DNA of 64,000 bases from Alphaproteobacteria bacterium. Its GTDB lineage: Bacteria; Pseudomonadota; Alphaproteobacteria; Micavibrionales; UBA2020. The translations under genes and the position numbers were made by a program. Positions 1 through 9,378 of this stretch are shown here, piece by piece; within the stretch, counting starts at the first letter, position 1, and every line of letters begins with the position of its first letter. The stretch lies in assembly GCA_016124645.1 (NCBI GenBank), contig WGNE01000010.1:1-64000 (forward strand), written 5' to 3'. The notes below the pieces were generated by a model. It saw only the letters and a list, made by a program, of their open reading frames with translations. It did no database searches and was not told where the DNA came from.

Positions 1-61
1 AATGTTTTTTTGATCAAGCGCGCAATGGTATATAACCACCTGTAAAGAAAGGACTTTATTG

Positions 62-493
62 ATGACCGTTCATCTCGTCAAACTCTCGGTGGGGCCGGAG
101 AATCTGGCGGAGCTTGCCGCGTGGCAAAAGCACCGGCTGAAAGAGCTCAAGGCGAAGGGGCGCAAGCCCGAACTTATCCACGTCACGCGCCAGACGCCCA
201 AAAGGGCGGAGGAGCTGCTGGACGGCGGCTCCATCTACTGGGTCATCAAGGGATGGATCGTCGCGCGGCAAAAGCTGGTGGAACTGCGCGCGATGAAGGT
301 GAAGGGCGTGCCGCATTGCGGCCTCGTCCTCGGCAGGAAGCTGGTGACGGTGCAGCCGCGCCAGCGGCGGCCGTTTCAGGGCTGGCGCTATCTCGACGCG
401 AAAGACGCGCCGCCCGACAGCGCCGGCCCCGCGGATGGCGACGACCTGCCCCCCGAATTGCGGCAGGAACTGGCGATGCTGGGGCTGGTGTAG
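62..493 (+). CDS. DUF1489 family protein
   Basis: A 143-residue soluble protein that I recognise as the alphaproteobacterial DUF1489 family, whose function is not established. There is no signal peptide or membrane segment. The N-terminal half contains the family-like stretch around HVTRQTPKRAEEL (about residues 41-53) and a central IYWVIKGWI core; the last 30 residues are acidic and proline-rich. A TTG at 59 could also start the frame, but the ATG at 62 is preferred because a GAAAGGA ribosome site at 47-53 sits nine bases before it. It is transcribed toward the membrane-protein gene on the opposite strand and ends three bases from it. Length matches the family. Function is unknown. Confidence 0.8.
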   Translation: MTVHLVKLSVGPENLAELAAWQKHRLKELKAKGRKPELIHVTRQTPKRAEELLDGGSIYWVIKGWIVARQKLVELRAMKVKGVPHCGLVLGRKLVTVQPRQRRPFQGWRYLDAKDAPPDSAGPADGDDLPPELRQELAMLGLV

Positions 494-496
494 GGG

Positions 497-2338
497 TTAT
501 TTTTTCTTCTTCTTTTCATCATCCGCCGTGAATGCCGCAAGGCAATTCTCCAGCTTGTCCGCATGGGCGATGCAGGATGATTTTTCGTTCCAGGCGAAGG
601 GCTTTTCCGTTACCGGGTCGGTCAGCTCCTTGCCTTGCTGCGCGATGAAATCCGCCATTTTCGCGGCGGGAATATCCTGCGCGCGCGCTTTCACCAGCAG
701 CGCGTCGGCCCTTGCCATGGCGCGCAGGGCGTATTGTCCGGTGAAAACGTCGAGGTTCTGCGCGAGGGTAAAGACGTAGCCGCGCCCCGTCGGGTTATAG
801 ATGCATTTGCCGAGCAGCGGTTCCAGCGGCAGCCCCGCCAGCTTGCAGTCGTATTTCTTTTGCAGCGCGGACAAGCCCTGCACCATGCCCCTGTCGCTTT
901 TTCCGTCAAGCTTTTCCGCGTCGCGGGAGAGGGCGAGCATTTGGCTATAGGTGTCATTCTCGTTGAACAGCGCGTTGCGGGAAAGGAAATTCAGCGCGGG
1001 TTTGGCCGTTACGAGTTCGGCCGTCATGCAATCCTTGATGTTCGAAAGGCCGCTTTCGCCGGTCTGCAAGGCGGCCAGCAGCGCATCGCGGTTTTTCGCG
1101 GCCAGCGCGGGGTTCGCTTGCAGAATGGCGGGCAGGGCGGAAAGGTTGACGCGGTAGAGCCGCTGCCAGAGATCCTGCTCCGCCAGCGTATGCAGGCCGT
1201 GCGAAAGAAAGCCGCGGGTGAAAGCGCCGTTGGCGATCCAGTCCTGCAGGGCCGCGTCGCCGTCGCCTTTTTCCGCCATCTTCGGCCAGTATTGCGCCAT
1301 GAAGTCTTGCAGGACGGGAAGGTCGCCGTAGCTTTCGGTTTCCGCCGGGTTGAAAGTACGGGTGTAATTGTCGAACGACTGGTGGTAGAGCGCCTGAAAG
1401 CGGGTGATGAGCTGGGCGTTGTCGTCATAAGTCTGTTGCAGGCTTCGCGCGGGCGGGCCCGGCTGCCAGTGAACCTCCGACTGTTCCTCCGGCGCCTGAA
1501 CGCGCGGGTCGATGCCCATGCCCTGCAGGGCGCGCAGGCCATAGCCGTATCTGTCCATGCTGACGGCGGGGGCGTGGATGCTGCGCAGTGCGGCATAGAA
1601 GTTGTCGTCGGCGTTGAAGTCCTTGATTGTCATGCGCGCCGCCAGCATCGGGTCCGGCGCGCGCGGGCGCGTGTTGAAGAAATACAGCAGCCCCAGCCAT
1701 GCCTGCGCCGCGATGAACAGCACGGCAAGAACGGAAAGCGCGGCCTTGCCCGCGCAAGCGGCCCCCGCCGTCGCGCCCTGCGGCGGCGGCTGCGGCCCGT
1801 CGTCGGGATAAACGACGGCGGTGGAGGTGATGTATTCGGGCAGCGACTTGCGCTGCGGGGAAAGCAGGGCCGGCAGGGCGAACCAGAATGCCCAGAAGAT
1901 GCCGCAAAGCAGGGTGGGCTCGAGATAGGCCGAGACGGAGGCGGTCATCGCGCCCGCGACCGAAAAATCCGTCACGCCCATGCGTCCGGCCTGTATCGCG
2001 GTCGCGGCGGCGTAGATGACGGGCGCCGCGAAGACGGCCAGCGGGGCGGCCAGCAGGATGAAGCGCAAAAGGCGGATGCGCTGCGGCGGCTTGCCGCCCG
2101 TTTTCGCATCGACGGTTTTCATGTGCGGGTATTTGCGCCGCATGCGCAGGTAGAACAGGCAGAGCGCGACGATGCCGCCGCTGACCGCCACGTTCATGCC
2201 CGGCCGCGCATCGTTCGCGACGCTGGCGTAAAGCGCGGCGCAAAAAAACACAAGACTGCCGAGGAAAATAAAGATCAGGACGCCGCCGGTCATGCGCGCC
2301 CAGAAAGGGGCGTAGGTCAGGCTGTCTTTTTCGGTCAT
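497..2338 (-). CDS. unknown multi-pass membrane protein
   Basis: A 613-residue protein of unknown function. About five hydrophobic segments are visible in the first 225 residues (roughly 17-40, 47-65, 91-115, 141-160, 199-222), followed by a large polar domain of nearly 390 residues with scattered cysteines (for example NIKDCMTAE and KYDCKLAG). The protein ends in a run of five lysines. The start is taken at the ATG at 2338 because a GGGGGA site lies just upstream, although the frame is open to 2416. It is transcribed in the same direction as the antiporter gene upstream and may follow it. I do not recognise a family and assign no role. Confidence 0.7.
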   Translation of the reverse strand: MTEKDSLTYAPFWARMTGGVLIFIFLGSLVFFCAALYASVANDARPGMNVAVSGGIVALCLFYLRMRRKYPHMKTVDAKTGGKPPQRIRLLRFILLAAPLAVFAAPVIYAAATAIQAGRMGVTDFSVAGAMTASVSAYLEPTLLCGIFWAFWFALPALLSPQRKSLPEYITSTAVVYPDDGPQPPPQGATAGAACAGKAALSVLAVLFIAAQAWLGLLYFFNTRPRAPDPMLAARMTIKDFNADDNFYAALRSIHAPAVSMDRYGYGLRALQGMGIDPRVQAPEEQSEVHWQPGPPARSLQQTYDDNAQLITRFQALYHQSFDNYTRTFNPAETESYGDLPVLQDFMAQYWPKMAEKGDGDAALQDWIANGAFTRGFLSHGLHTLAEQDLWQRLYRVNLSALPAILQANPALAAKNRDALLAALQTGESGLSNIKDCMTAELVTAKPALNFLSRNALFNENDTYSQMLALSRDAEKLDGKSDRGMVQGLSALQKKYDCKLAGLPLEPLLGKCIYNPTGRGYVFTLAQNLDVFTGQYALRAMARADALLVKARAQDIPAAKMADFIAQQGKELTDPVTEKPFAWNEKSSCIAHADKLENCLAAFTADDEKKKKK

Positions 2339-2412
2339 CTTGCATCCCCCGGGGCATAGCAGCCCCTTGATATTCCGGCTGTTTTCAATCAAACACCCTA
2401 TTGCGGGGCAAG

Positions 2413-3684
2413 TCAAGAATAGGGGGTTTCGGGCTCCGGCGGCAACGCGGGCGGCTCATCGGCGGGCGTGGGCTGTTCGGGTTCTCCGCCGCCCTCTTCA
2501 GGGAAGGCGGGCACGGGGCGTTCGCCCTCCAGCGCCGCGGGGGCTTCCTCTCCGCTTCGGGTTTCTTCTTCGTCTTCATCAGGCTTCTGGCCGTCCCCCT
2601 TGCGCAGCAGGATGCCGGGCAAGGCCGCGCTGACGAGGACGACGAGAAGCAGGACGCTGTAGAATTCCTCGGAGATGATGCCGGTTTCCAGTCCCACGTT
2701 GGCGGTGATGATGCCGAAGCTGAGGCGGTAGTTGAACAGGATGCCGATGTAGCGGTGGCGGGTCATCTTCATCATTTTGGCGGGCAGGGCGCTGCCCGCG
2801 AATTTCAGCATCGTCGCCAGCACGAAAAGCGCCCCCGCCACGACGAGCGAGGTGAAGTTCAGCGCGTGAAGGCTGATGCGCGTGCCCGCGCTCAAAAAGA
2901 ACAGCGGCGCGAAAAAGCTGAAGACGAGGCCCATCAGCTTGTCCTTCACGCCCTCGTTCTTCTCCAGCACCGAGGTCATGATCATCCCCAGCGTGAAGGC
3001 GACGAGCGCGGGGTGGATGCTGCCCACCGATTCAGCCATGAAGCCCATGCCGACGAGGATGACCATGAGGAACCGCAGCTCCGGCTCCGCCATCGAGTTC
3101 GGATAGCGGCGGAAGATCCAGTCGCCGAAATGCGGCAGGCCGAAGACCGAGATGAGCAGGAAGGCGGCGAAAAACGCCGTGCCCCATCCCGCGCTGCCCA
3201 GCAAAAGCGCGAGGGCGACCATGCTGAGCACATCGACGACGGAAGCGGCGGCGAAGATGACCTGCCCCTCGTCGGTGTCGAGTATCTGTTGTTCCTTCAG
3301 CACGTGATAGACGAGCGCGAGGGAGGTGGTGGACAGGCCGATGCTGACCAGCGCCGCCGGCATCGGGTCGAAGTGCAGCCCGAAGCGGGTGTAGAGATAG
3401 ACGCCGACCATCGGCACGCAGAGGGACGAGACGCCGATCGCGCTGCTGGGCCGCCACATGCGCTTGAACTTGTCGGCCTGCAGCTCGAAGCCCGCCACGA
3501 ACATCAGCGCCAGCATCCCGATATGCGCCATGTAGCGCAGCCAGTTCGCGCCCACGATGTCCGGCACCGCGGCGGCGAGGACGACGCCCGCCAGGATCTC
3601 CAGCACCGCGCTCGAGATATTGAACTCCCCGGAGATGATCGCCGCCATGATGAGGCAGAGGGAAACGGTCAGGTAGATTTCCAT
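2413..3684 (-). CDS. cation:proton antiporter, KefB/CPA2 type
   Basis: A 423-residue membrane protein of the monovalent cation:proton antiporter-2 family (Na+/H+ exchanger fold), expected in the inner membrane exchanging Na+ or K+ for protons. Ten or more hydrophobic helices fill residues 1-370, with family-like stretches GMLALMFVAGFEL near residue 55-67 and FFLSAGTRISL near 265. After the last helix there is no TrkA-N/RCK regulatory domain; instead the protein ends in about 55 acidic, proline-rich residues. The start is the ATG at 3684, next to the conserved first helix; the open frame upstream to 3765 lacks family similarity. Ion specificity cannot be read from sequence. Confidence 0.85.
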   Translation of the reverse strand: MEIYLTVSLCLIMAAIISGEFNISSAVLEILAGVVLAAAVPDIVGANWLRYMAHIGMLALMFVAGFELQADKFKRMWRPSSAIGVSSLCVPMVGVYLYTRFGLHFDPMPAALVSIGLSTTSLALVYHVLKEQQILDTDEGQVIFAAASVVDVLSMVALALLLGSAGWGTAFFAAFLLISVFGLPHFGDWIFRRYPNSMAEPELRFLMVILVGMGFMAESVGSIHPALVAFTLGMIMTSVLEKNEGVKDKLMGLVFSFFAPLFFLSAGTRISLHALNFTSLVVAGALFVLATMLKFAGSALPAKMMKMTRHRYIGILFNYRLSFGIITANVGLETGIISEEFYSVLLLVVLVSAALPGILLRKGDGQKPDEDEEETRSGEEAPAALEGERPVPAFPEEGGGEPEQPTPADEPPALPPEPETPYS

Positions 3685-3916
3685 TGATAAGGGAGCCTTT
3701 TCTTCTATCTGTACGTTTGCAGATGCTGCTGCGTGTGCGCCGGAATGGTTGAAGGGATAAAACAAGGGGCGGGGGAAGCCGGGGGTGGCTCCGGTGATGT
3801 TCTCATGGCCGTGGTTTTGTGGCCGTTGTCTTGTATGCCGCCGTTACTGTTGATACGTCATTTCATCACGGATATACGTAACACAAAAAGCCTTGAAAAA
3901 GCAACATGAAGTTTGT

Positions 3917-3945
3917 TTGACAGCGGGGCACTAACTCACTAGTAT
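3917..3945 (+). promoter_or_regulatory. sigma-70-type promoter of the mltB-like gene
   Basis: TTGACA at 3917-3922 and TAGTAT at 3940-3945 are separated by exactly 17 bases. The -35 is perfect and the -10 is a close match. The GTG start codon at 3970 lies 25 bases downstream of the -10, with a GGGGA ribosome site between. The surrounding 3685-3969 gap holds nothing else that I recognise. Confidence 0.75.
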
Positions 3946-3969
3946 TAAAGGATAAACGGGGAATTTACA

Positions 3970-4947
3970 GTGCGCTTTCAAACTTTATCCATCATCCTGG
4001 TCGCCGCTTTTCTCGGTCTGGCGACTGCCGCCCATGCTGCGACGCGGGATTTCCAGACATGGCTGAGGGCCGTCAAGTCCGAGGCGCGCACGCAGGGCAT
4101 CTCGCAGGATGTGCTCGACAGCGCGCTGCCGGACAATATGGAACCCATCGCGCGCGTGCTGGAGCTGGACAGGAAACAGCCGGAGAATACAAAGCATTTG
4201 AGCGATTACCTCAAGGGGATCATGAGCACGGAACGCGTCGAGCGCGGCCGCACACGCATCCTGAACTACCGCACGCTGCTGGGCCGCGTGCAGAAAGATT
4301 ACGGCGTGGACAAGCAGGTCATCGTCGCGCTTTGGGGCATCGAGACGAATTACGGCGTGAACAGCGGCAAATACGACGTGCCGCAGGCGCTGGCGACGCT
4401 GGCCTACGACGGGCGGCGCGGTGATTATTTCCGCGGCGAACTTTTCAAGGCTCTCAGGATCTTGCAGGAAGGTCATATCAAGCCGGATAAAATGAAGGGC
4501 TCATGGGCGGGCGCGATGGGGCAGAGCCAGTTCATGCCCTCCAGCTTCCTGAAATTCGCGCAGGATTTCGACCGCGACGGACGCCGCGACATCTGGACTT
4601 CCGAGCCGGACGTTTTCGCCTCGGCCGCCTATTACCTCGCGGAAAGCGGCTGGAAGCAGGGCAACCCGTGGGGCCACAAGATTCGCCTGCCGAAAAACAT
4701 CGACCGCAAGCTGCTGGGGCTGGACCGGAAATACTCGCTGGATTTCTGGCGCAAGCAAGGCGTGCGGCTGCTGAACGGTAAGATCATACCGCAGGAAGGC
4801 GAGTATCAGGCCTCGGTCATCCAGCCCGACGGGCCGGGAACGCCGTCCTTTATCGTATATGACAACTACAGGGTCATCCTGCGGTGGAACCGCTCGAACT
4901 ATTTCGCCACCGCCGTCTGCATGCTGTCCGACCGGCTGAAGGGCTGA
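3970..4947 (+). CDS. mltB: lytic murein transglycosylase (MltB/SLT_2 family)
   Basis: A 325-residue enzyme expected to cleave the MurNAc-GlcNAc bond of peptidoglycan in the periplasm, leaving 1,6-anhydro ends. It has a signal peptide (residues 1-24, ending in AHA) with no lipobox cysteine, so it is probably soluble rather than a lipoprotein like E. coli MltB. The catalytic glutamate is E125 in LWGIETNYG, followed by the family motif GAMGQSQFMPSSF. The length fits the family. The start is a GTG at 3970 with a GGGGA site and a strong promoter upstream. It stands alone, 134 bases before the rlpA gene. The family call is firm; the exact MltB subtype is less so. Confidence 0.92.
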   Translation: MRFQTLSIILVAAFLGLATAAHAATRDFQTWLRAVKSEARTQGISQDVLDSALPDNMEPIARVLELDRKQPENTKHLSDYLKGIMSTERVERGRTRILNYRTLLGRVQKDYGVDKQVIVALWGIETNYGVNSGKYDVPQALATLAYDGRRGDYFRGELFKALRILQEGHIKPDKMKGSWAGAMGQSQFMPSSFLKFAQDFDRDGRRDIWTSEPDVFASAAYYLAESGWKQGNPWGHKIRLPKNIDRKLLGLDRKYSLDFWRKQGVRLLNGKIIPQEGEYQASVIQPDGPGTPSFIVYDNYRVILRWNRSNYFATAVCMLSDRLKG

Positions 4948-5081
4948 GCCGGGCAGGGGAAGAAAACCGGCGCGAAAAACATTCAAAACGGCCTTGATTT
5001 GACGGGCGTAAAACTGGATTTTGCCAAGAGACTCCGCTATTCTGCGGGTGTTCAACATTTCTGACCGGAAGGCTGCGCCGC

Positions 5082-6296
5082 ATGACCGCAAAAAAAAGTT
5101 TCCTCAACCTCGCCATCGCGCTGGTCGGCGTTATCGCGCTTTCGGCCTGTTCGGAAACCCAGCTCGTCTCCCACTGGATGAAGAAAGTCACATGGCCCGG
5201 CCAGCAGGAAAGCGCCGGCAGCTACAAGGTCGGCAGCCCCTATCGCGTGGGCGGCACGTGGTATCGGCCGGAAGAGGACTTCAATTACGTCGAGACCGGC
5301 ATCGCCTCGTGGTACGGGCCTGACTTCGACGGCCACCGCACCGCCAATGGCGAGATTTACGATCAGGACGAGCTGACCGCCGCGCACCGCACCTTGCAGA
5401 TGCCCTGCCTCGTGCGCGTCACCAACCTTGAAAACGGCCGTTCCGTCGTCGTGCGCATCAACGACCGCGGACCCTATGCGCGCGGCCGCATCATCGACGT
5501 TTCCAAGCGCGCGGCGCAGCTGCTGGGCTTCATCGGACAGGGCACGGCCCGCGTGCGCGTCGCCGTCCTGCCCAAGGAAAGCCGCGAAATCGCCGCCGCC
5601 GCCAAGCGCGGTGAGGACACCTCGCGCCTGACCATGGCGGATCTCGAACGCTATGACACCGGCAGCCCCGTGGCCGCCGCCGTTCCCGCGCCGGCCCCCG
5701 TCCGCATGGCGGCGACCCCCGCGCGTTTCGTGCGCGGCGCGACGCTGGCCGCCAACAACAAGGACGTGGCCCTGCCGGAAAGCCTGCAGACGCCGTCCAT
5801 CACCGTGGAAGAGCTTTCCCAGCCCGCACCGCCCGCGCGGTCATGGCAGTCCGCGCCGCCCAGAACGGCGACCACGCCAAGCTATGCGCCGCCCGGCCGT
5901 CAGCCGGCGCCGCAGGAAGACACGCGCACCGCCCGCAAGAATTTCGTCAAGAGCCTCGATCTTGACGACAGCGGCGCGTCGGGCGGGGGCATGGCGCCCG
6001 GCCACATGGAAAACGGCCACTTCATGCCCGATCCCGTCGTGACGCAGGAACCCGTCATCCCCACCGGCATTTACGTGCAGGCGGGGGCCTTCGGCGTGTA
6101 TAACAACGCACAGCGACTGAAGGCGAAGCTGAGCCCGATCGCGCCCGTGGTCATCGAGCCGATGACGACGTCGCAGGGCAAAACGCTCTACCGCGTCAAG
6201 CTCGGCCCGCTCGCGAGCGTCCAGCAGGCCGACAGCGTGCTCGACCGCGTCCTCGCCGCGGGCGGCGACGGCGCGCGCGTGGTGCACAAGCGCTAA
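5082..6296 (+). CDS. rlpA: RlpA family septal ring lytic transglycosylase with SPOR domain
   Basis: A 404-residue lipoprotein. The signal peptide ends in a lipobox LSAC with C23 as the lipidation site. Residues about 70-160 form the double-psi beta-barrel typical of RlpA (IASWYGPDFDGHRTANGE, then VRINDRGPYARGRIIDVS), the part that in Pseudomonas cleaves naked glycan strands. A long Ala/Pro-rich linker follows and a SPOR domain (YVQAGAFGVYNNAQRLK to the end, about 330-404) that should bind denuded septal peptidoglycan. It is the first gene of a run of seven same-strand genes, 52 bases before the carboxypeptidase, consistent with a shared envelope role. No convincing promoter was found in the 134-base gap upstream. 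Confidence 0.93.
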   Translation: MTAKKSFLNLAIALVGVIALSACSETQLVSHWMKKVTWPGQQESAGSYKVGSPYRVGGTWYRPEEDFNYVETGIASWYGPDFDGHRTANGEIYDQDELTAAHRTLQMPCLVRVTNLENGRSVVVRINDRGPYARGRIIDVSKRAAQLLGFIGQGTARVRVAVLPKESREIAAAAKRGEDTSRLTMADLERYDTGSPVAAAVPAPAPVRMAATPARFVRGATLAANNKDVALPESLQTPSITVEELSQPAPPARSWQSAPPRTATTPSYAPPGRQPAPQEDTRTARKNFVKSLDLDDSGASGGGMAPGHMENGHFMPDPVVTQEPVIPTGIYVQAGAFGVYNNAQRLKAKLSPIAPVVIEPMTTSQGKTLYRVKLGPLASVQQADSVLDRVLAAGGDGARVVHKR

Positions 6297-6348
6297 GGCG
6301 CCTGCACCGGAACTCAACCGCAAGACATGAAAGATATGAAGAGGTACT

Positions 6349-7482
6349 ATGAATAAACTTATGCTGTCCATCGCCGCACTGCTTGTCCTGCTCACGACGG
6401 GCGCGCCCGCCTACGCGCAGATGTCAACGACGGCCAAGCAGGCCATCGTCGTCGATACCGGCACGGGCACGGTGCTGTTCGAGAAGAACGCGAACGAACA
6501 CATGCCGACCTCGTCCATGAGCAAGGTCATGACGGCCTATATGGTCTTCGAGGCGCTCAAGAACGGCTCGCTGCACCTGAAGGATAAATTCACCGTCAGC
6601 AAGAAGGCGTGGCAGACGGGCGGGTCCAAGATGTTCATCAAGGTCGGCGACCGCGTGTCGGTCGAGGACCTCATCCGCGGGCTGCTCATCGATTCCGGCA
6701 ACGACGCCGCCGTCTGTCTTTCCGAAGGGCTGGGCGGCAGCGAGGAGGCCTTCGTCAAGGCCATGAACCTCCGCGCCAAGGAAATCGGCCTGACCAACAG
6801 CCATTTCGTGACCGCCAGCGGCCTGCCGGACCCCGACCATTATTCCACCGCGCGCGACCTTGCCGTGCTGGCCTACCGCATCATGACGGACTTCCCCGAG
6901 TATTATCACTATTTCTCGGAAAAGGATTTCACTTACAACAAGATCCACCAGCCCAACCGCGACCTGCTGCTGGGCAACGTTTCCGGCGTCGATGGCCTGA
7001 AGACCGGCCATACCGAGGTCGGCGGCTACGGGCTGATGAGCTCCGCCCAGCGCGACGGGCGCCGCGTCATCATCGTGCTGAACGGCATGGGCAGCATTCA
7101 GGAGCGCAAGGACGAAGGCATGCGCCTGATGGAATGGGCCTTCCGCAGCTTCGAGAGCAAGAAACTGCTGACCGAGGGCGAAACCGTGGACACGGCGAAA
7201 GTCTGGCTGGGCAAGAAGGAGGAGCTTCCGCTTGTCGCCGCCAAGGATTTGACCGTGGTGCTGCCCAAGGCGCAGCGCGACGACATGAAGCTGACCGTGA
7301 AATACGACTCGCCGCTGAAGGCGCCCGTGAAAAAGGGCGACAAGGTGGGCGAGCTCGACATCGCCATTCCCAACCAGGCGCCGCTGAAGATGGATTTGCT
7401 GGCCGGCATCGACGATCCGCGTCAGGGCATTTTCGGCCGCGTCAAAAGCCGGCTGGGCTACCTGATCACGAAAGATTTCTGA
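6349..7482 (+). CDS. dacC: D-alanyl-D-alanine carboxypeptidase (PBP5/6 family)
   Basis: A 377-residue penicillin-binding protein that trims the terminal D-Ala from peptidoglycan stem peptides in the periplasm. It has a signal peptide ending in AYA (about residue 23). All three active-site motifs are present: SxxK as S56-M-S-K59, SGN at 116-118 and KTG at 218-220. A C-terminal PBP5_C-type beta domain occupies about 280-360. The extreme C-terminus (SRLGYLITKDF) is amphipathic and may anchor it to the membrane. The ATG at 6349 has a GAAGAGG site. The stop is two bases before tmk, so the two are probably co-translated. Whether it corresponds to DacA, DacC or DacD cannot be settled. Confidence 0.93.
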   Translation: MNKLMLSIAALLVLLTTGAPAYAQMSTTAKQAIVVDTGTGTVLFEKNANEHMPTSSMSKVMTAYMVFEALKNGSLHLKDKFTVSKKAWQTGGSKMFIKVGDRVSVEDLIRGLLIDSGNDAAVCLSEGLGGSEEAFVKAMNLRAKEIGLTNSHFVTASGLPDPDHYSTARDLAVLAYRIMTDFPEYYHYFSEKDFTYNKIHQPNRDLLLGNVSGVDGLKTGHTEVGGYGLMSSAQRDGRRVIIVLNGMGSIQERKDEGMRLMEWAFRSFESKKLLTEGETVDTAKVWLGKKEELPLVAAKDLTVVLPKAQRDDMKLTVKYDSPLKAPVKKGDKVGELDIAIPNQAPLKMDLLAGIDDPRQGIFGRVKSRLGYLITKDF

Positions 7483-7484
7483 CC

Positions 7485-8171
7485 ATGACGCAAAAGGGGC
7501 GCTTCATCACGCTGGAGGGCGGCGAGGGCACGGGCAAAAGCACGCAGCTCAAGCTTCTGCAGCGCGCCCTGTCCTCGGCGGGCGTCGAGGTGACGACCAC
7601 GCGCGAGCCGGGCGGCACCCCGCAGGCCGAGCGCATCCGCAACCTGCTTTTGCAGCGCGACAGCGGCAAGTTCGACCCGCTGACCGAGGTGCTGATGATG
7701 TTCGCCGCAAGGCGCGAGCATCTGGTGGACAAGATCTGGCCCGACATGGCGCGGGGCAAATGGGTCATCTCCGACCGTTTCGCGGATTCCACCCGCGCCT
7801 TTCAGGGCTACGGCATGGATATTCCGCAGGAGACCATCGAAAAGGTCTATGCGCTGGTGGCGGGCGATTTTCAGCCCGACCTGACCTTCATTTTCGACAT
7901 CGACCCCGAGGCGGGGCTGCAGCGCTCGCTCAAGCAATTGCAGGTCACGCAGGACGCCACTGAATCGACCGAGGACCGCTACGAACGCATGGGCATCGCC
8001 TTCCACACCCGGTTGCGCGAAGGCTTCCTCGAGATCGCGAAAAAGTTTCCCGACCGCTGCGTCGTCATCGACGCCGCACAGGACATCGACACGGTGCACC
8101 GCGCCATGCTGGACGCCATCACGGAACGCTTCGGCGTGACCCCGGTGGCGGAGGAGGCGCGCCATGGCTAG
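7485..8171 (+). CDS. tmk: thymidylate kinase
   Basis: A 228-residue kinase that phosphorylates dTMP to dTDP in the cytoplasm, needed for DNA synthesis. The P-loop GGEGTGKST lies at residues 12-20, and the DRF nucleotide-binding motif is in SDRFADSTRAFQGYG. The start is the ATG at 7485, only two bases after the preceding stop; the same frame is open far upstream but overlaps the carboxypeptidase. The last eight bases overlap holB, the usual tmk-holB pairing of alphaproteobacteria, where dTTP supply and the clamp-loader subunit are co-expressed. Length and motifs are normal. Confidence 0.96.
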   Translation: MTQKGRFITLEGGEGTGKSTQLKLLQRALSSAGVEVTTTREPGGTPQAERIRNLLLQRDSGKFDPLTEVLMMFAARREHLVDKIWPDMARGKWVISDRFADSTRAFQGYGMDIPQETIEKVYALVAGDFQPDLTFIFDIDPEAGLQRSLKQLQVTQDATESTEDRYERMGIAFHTRLREGFLEIAKKFPDRCVVIDAAQDIDTVHRAMLDAITERFGVTPVAEEARHG

Positions 8172-9351
8172 CCTTTTCGCCGAGGAAGACGACGGACTTC
8201 CCGAAGATATCGACGATATCGACGGCGCGGTGGACGAAGCCGTCGGCGACGGCGAGGAAGAAGAGCTTACCCCGCGCAACAACCCCGACCTGCTGGGGCA
8301 CGAGGAGGTGGAAGCCGCGCTGCTGCGTGACTTCAACGCGGGCCGGTTGCCGCACGCCATCGTGCTTTTCGGGCCGGAAGGCATCGGCAAGGCGACGCTG
8401 GCCTATCGCCTCGCGCGGTTCCTTTTCACGCAGGGCGCGCAAGGCGCGGGGCTGTTCGGAGAGGACATGCAGCCCGAAAGCCTTTACGTCGCGCCGGAAA
8501 ACCCGGTGTTCCGCCGCGTGGCTTCCGGCGGCCATGCCGACATGGAGGTGGTGGAGCGCGAGTTCGACGAGAAAAAAGGCAGGCTGAAGAACGATATTTC
8601 CATCGGCGCGGTGCGCCGCATCCAGCCCCTGCTGCGCAAGACGGCGGCGGAGGGCGGCTGGCGCGTCGTCATCGTCGATAGCGCGGAGCACCTCAACCAC
8701 AGCAGCCAGAACGGGCTGCTCAAGATACTGGAAGAGCCGCCGAAACAATCGGTGCTGATATTGACGACCTCGCAGCCCGGCGCCTTTTTGCCGACCATCC
8801 GCTCGCGCTGCCGCATGATCCAGATGGAGCCGCTGTCGGACCGGAACGTCGCGACGCTGCTCGACAAAATGGCGCCCGGCCTGCCCGCGGCCGAAAAATC
8901 CGCCATCTGCCATTTCGCGGAAGGCAGCATCGGCAAGGCTTTGCAGTTCCATGCCAACGGCGGCGTGCAGCTCTACCGCGAGCTGCTGTCGCTGGTGACG
9001 GATTTGCCGGAAATGAACATCGCGGCCGTGCACGACGTGACGGACAAGATCACCCGCGGCGCGAAGTCCGACAGCGGCTATGAAACCGCGCGGGAAATCC
9101 TTTCCGGCTGGTGCCAGCGCGTGGCGCGGCAACAGGCGCGGGGGGAGGCGGTGACGGACGTGCTGCCCGGCGACGCCGATATTTTCTCCCGCATCGCGGG
9201 CGATTATCCGCCGCATCATTTCCTCGAGACGTGGGAGAAGATGTCGCAATTGTTCCACCAGACGGACCAGTACAATCTCGACAAGCGGCAGGCGCTCATC
9301 GGCGCGCTGCTGATGCTTCAAAAACCGGGCCATGCCGGGCTCAGCGTGTAA
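8164..9351 (+). CDS. holB: DNA polymerase III subunit delta'
   Basis: A 395-residue clamp-loader subunit of the replicative polymerase. Residues 1-40 are a very acidic leader; the AAA+ fold begins at about residue 40 (LLGHEEVEAALL) with a Walker A-like loop FGPEGIGKATL near 69-80. The Walker B-type segment is VVIVDSAEHLN, followed by LLKILEEPP and the arginine-finger region IRSRCR, all typical of delta'. It overlaps tmk by eight bases and is followed 27 bases later by metG. The length fits alphaproteobacterial HolB, which is longer than that of E. coli. Confidence 0.93.
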   Translation: MASLFAEEDDGLPEDIDDIDGAVDEAVGDGEEEELTPRNNPDLLGHEEVEAALLRDFNAGRLPHAIVLFGPEGIGKATLAYRLARFLFTQGAQGAGLFGEDMQPESLYVAPENPVFRRVASGGHADMEVVEREFDEKKGRLKNDISIGAVRRIQPLLRKTAAEGGWRVVIVDSAEHLNHSSQNGLLKILEEPPKQSVLILTTSQPGAFLPTIRSRCRMIQMEPLSDRNVATLLDKMAPGLPAAEKSAICHFAEGSIGKALQFHANGGVQLYRELLSLVTDLPEMNIAAVHDVTDKITRGAKSDSGYETAREILSGWCQRVARQQARGEAVTDVLPGDADIFSRIAGDYPPHHFLETWEKMSQLFHQTDQYNLDKRQALIGALLMLQKPGHAGLSV

Positions 9352-9378
9352 ACGGCGCGAAGAAGAACAGAGGGTAAC

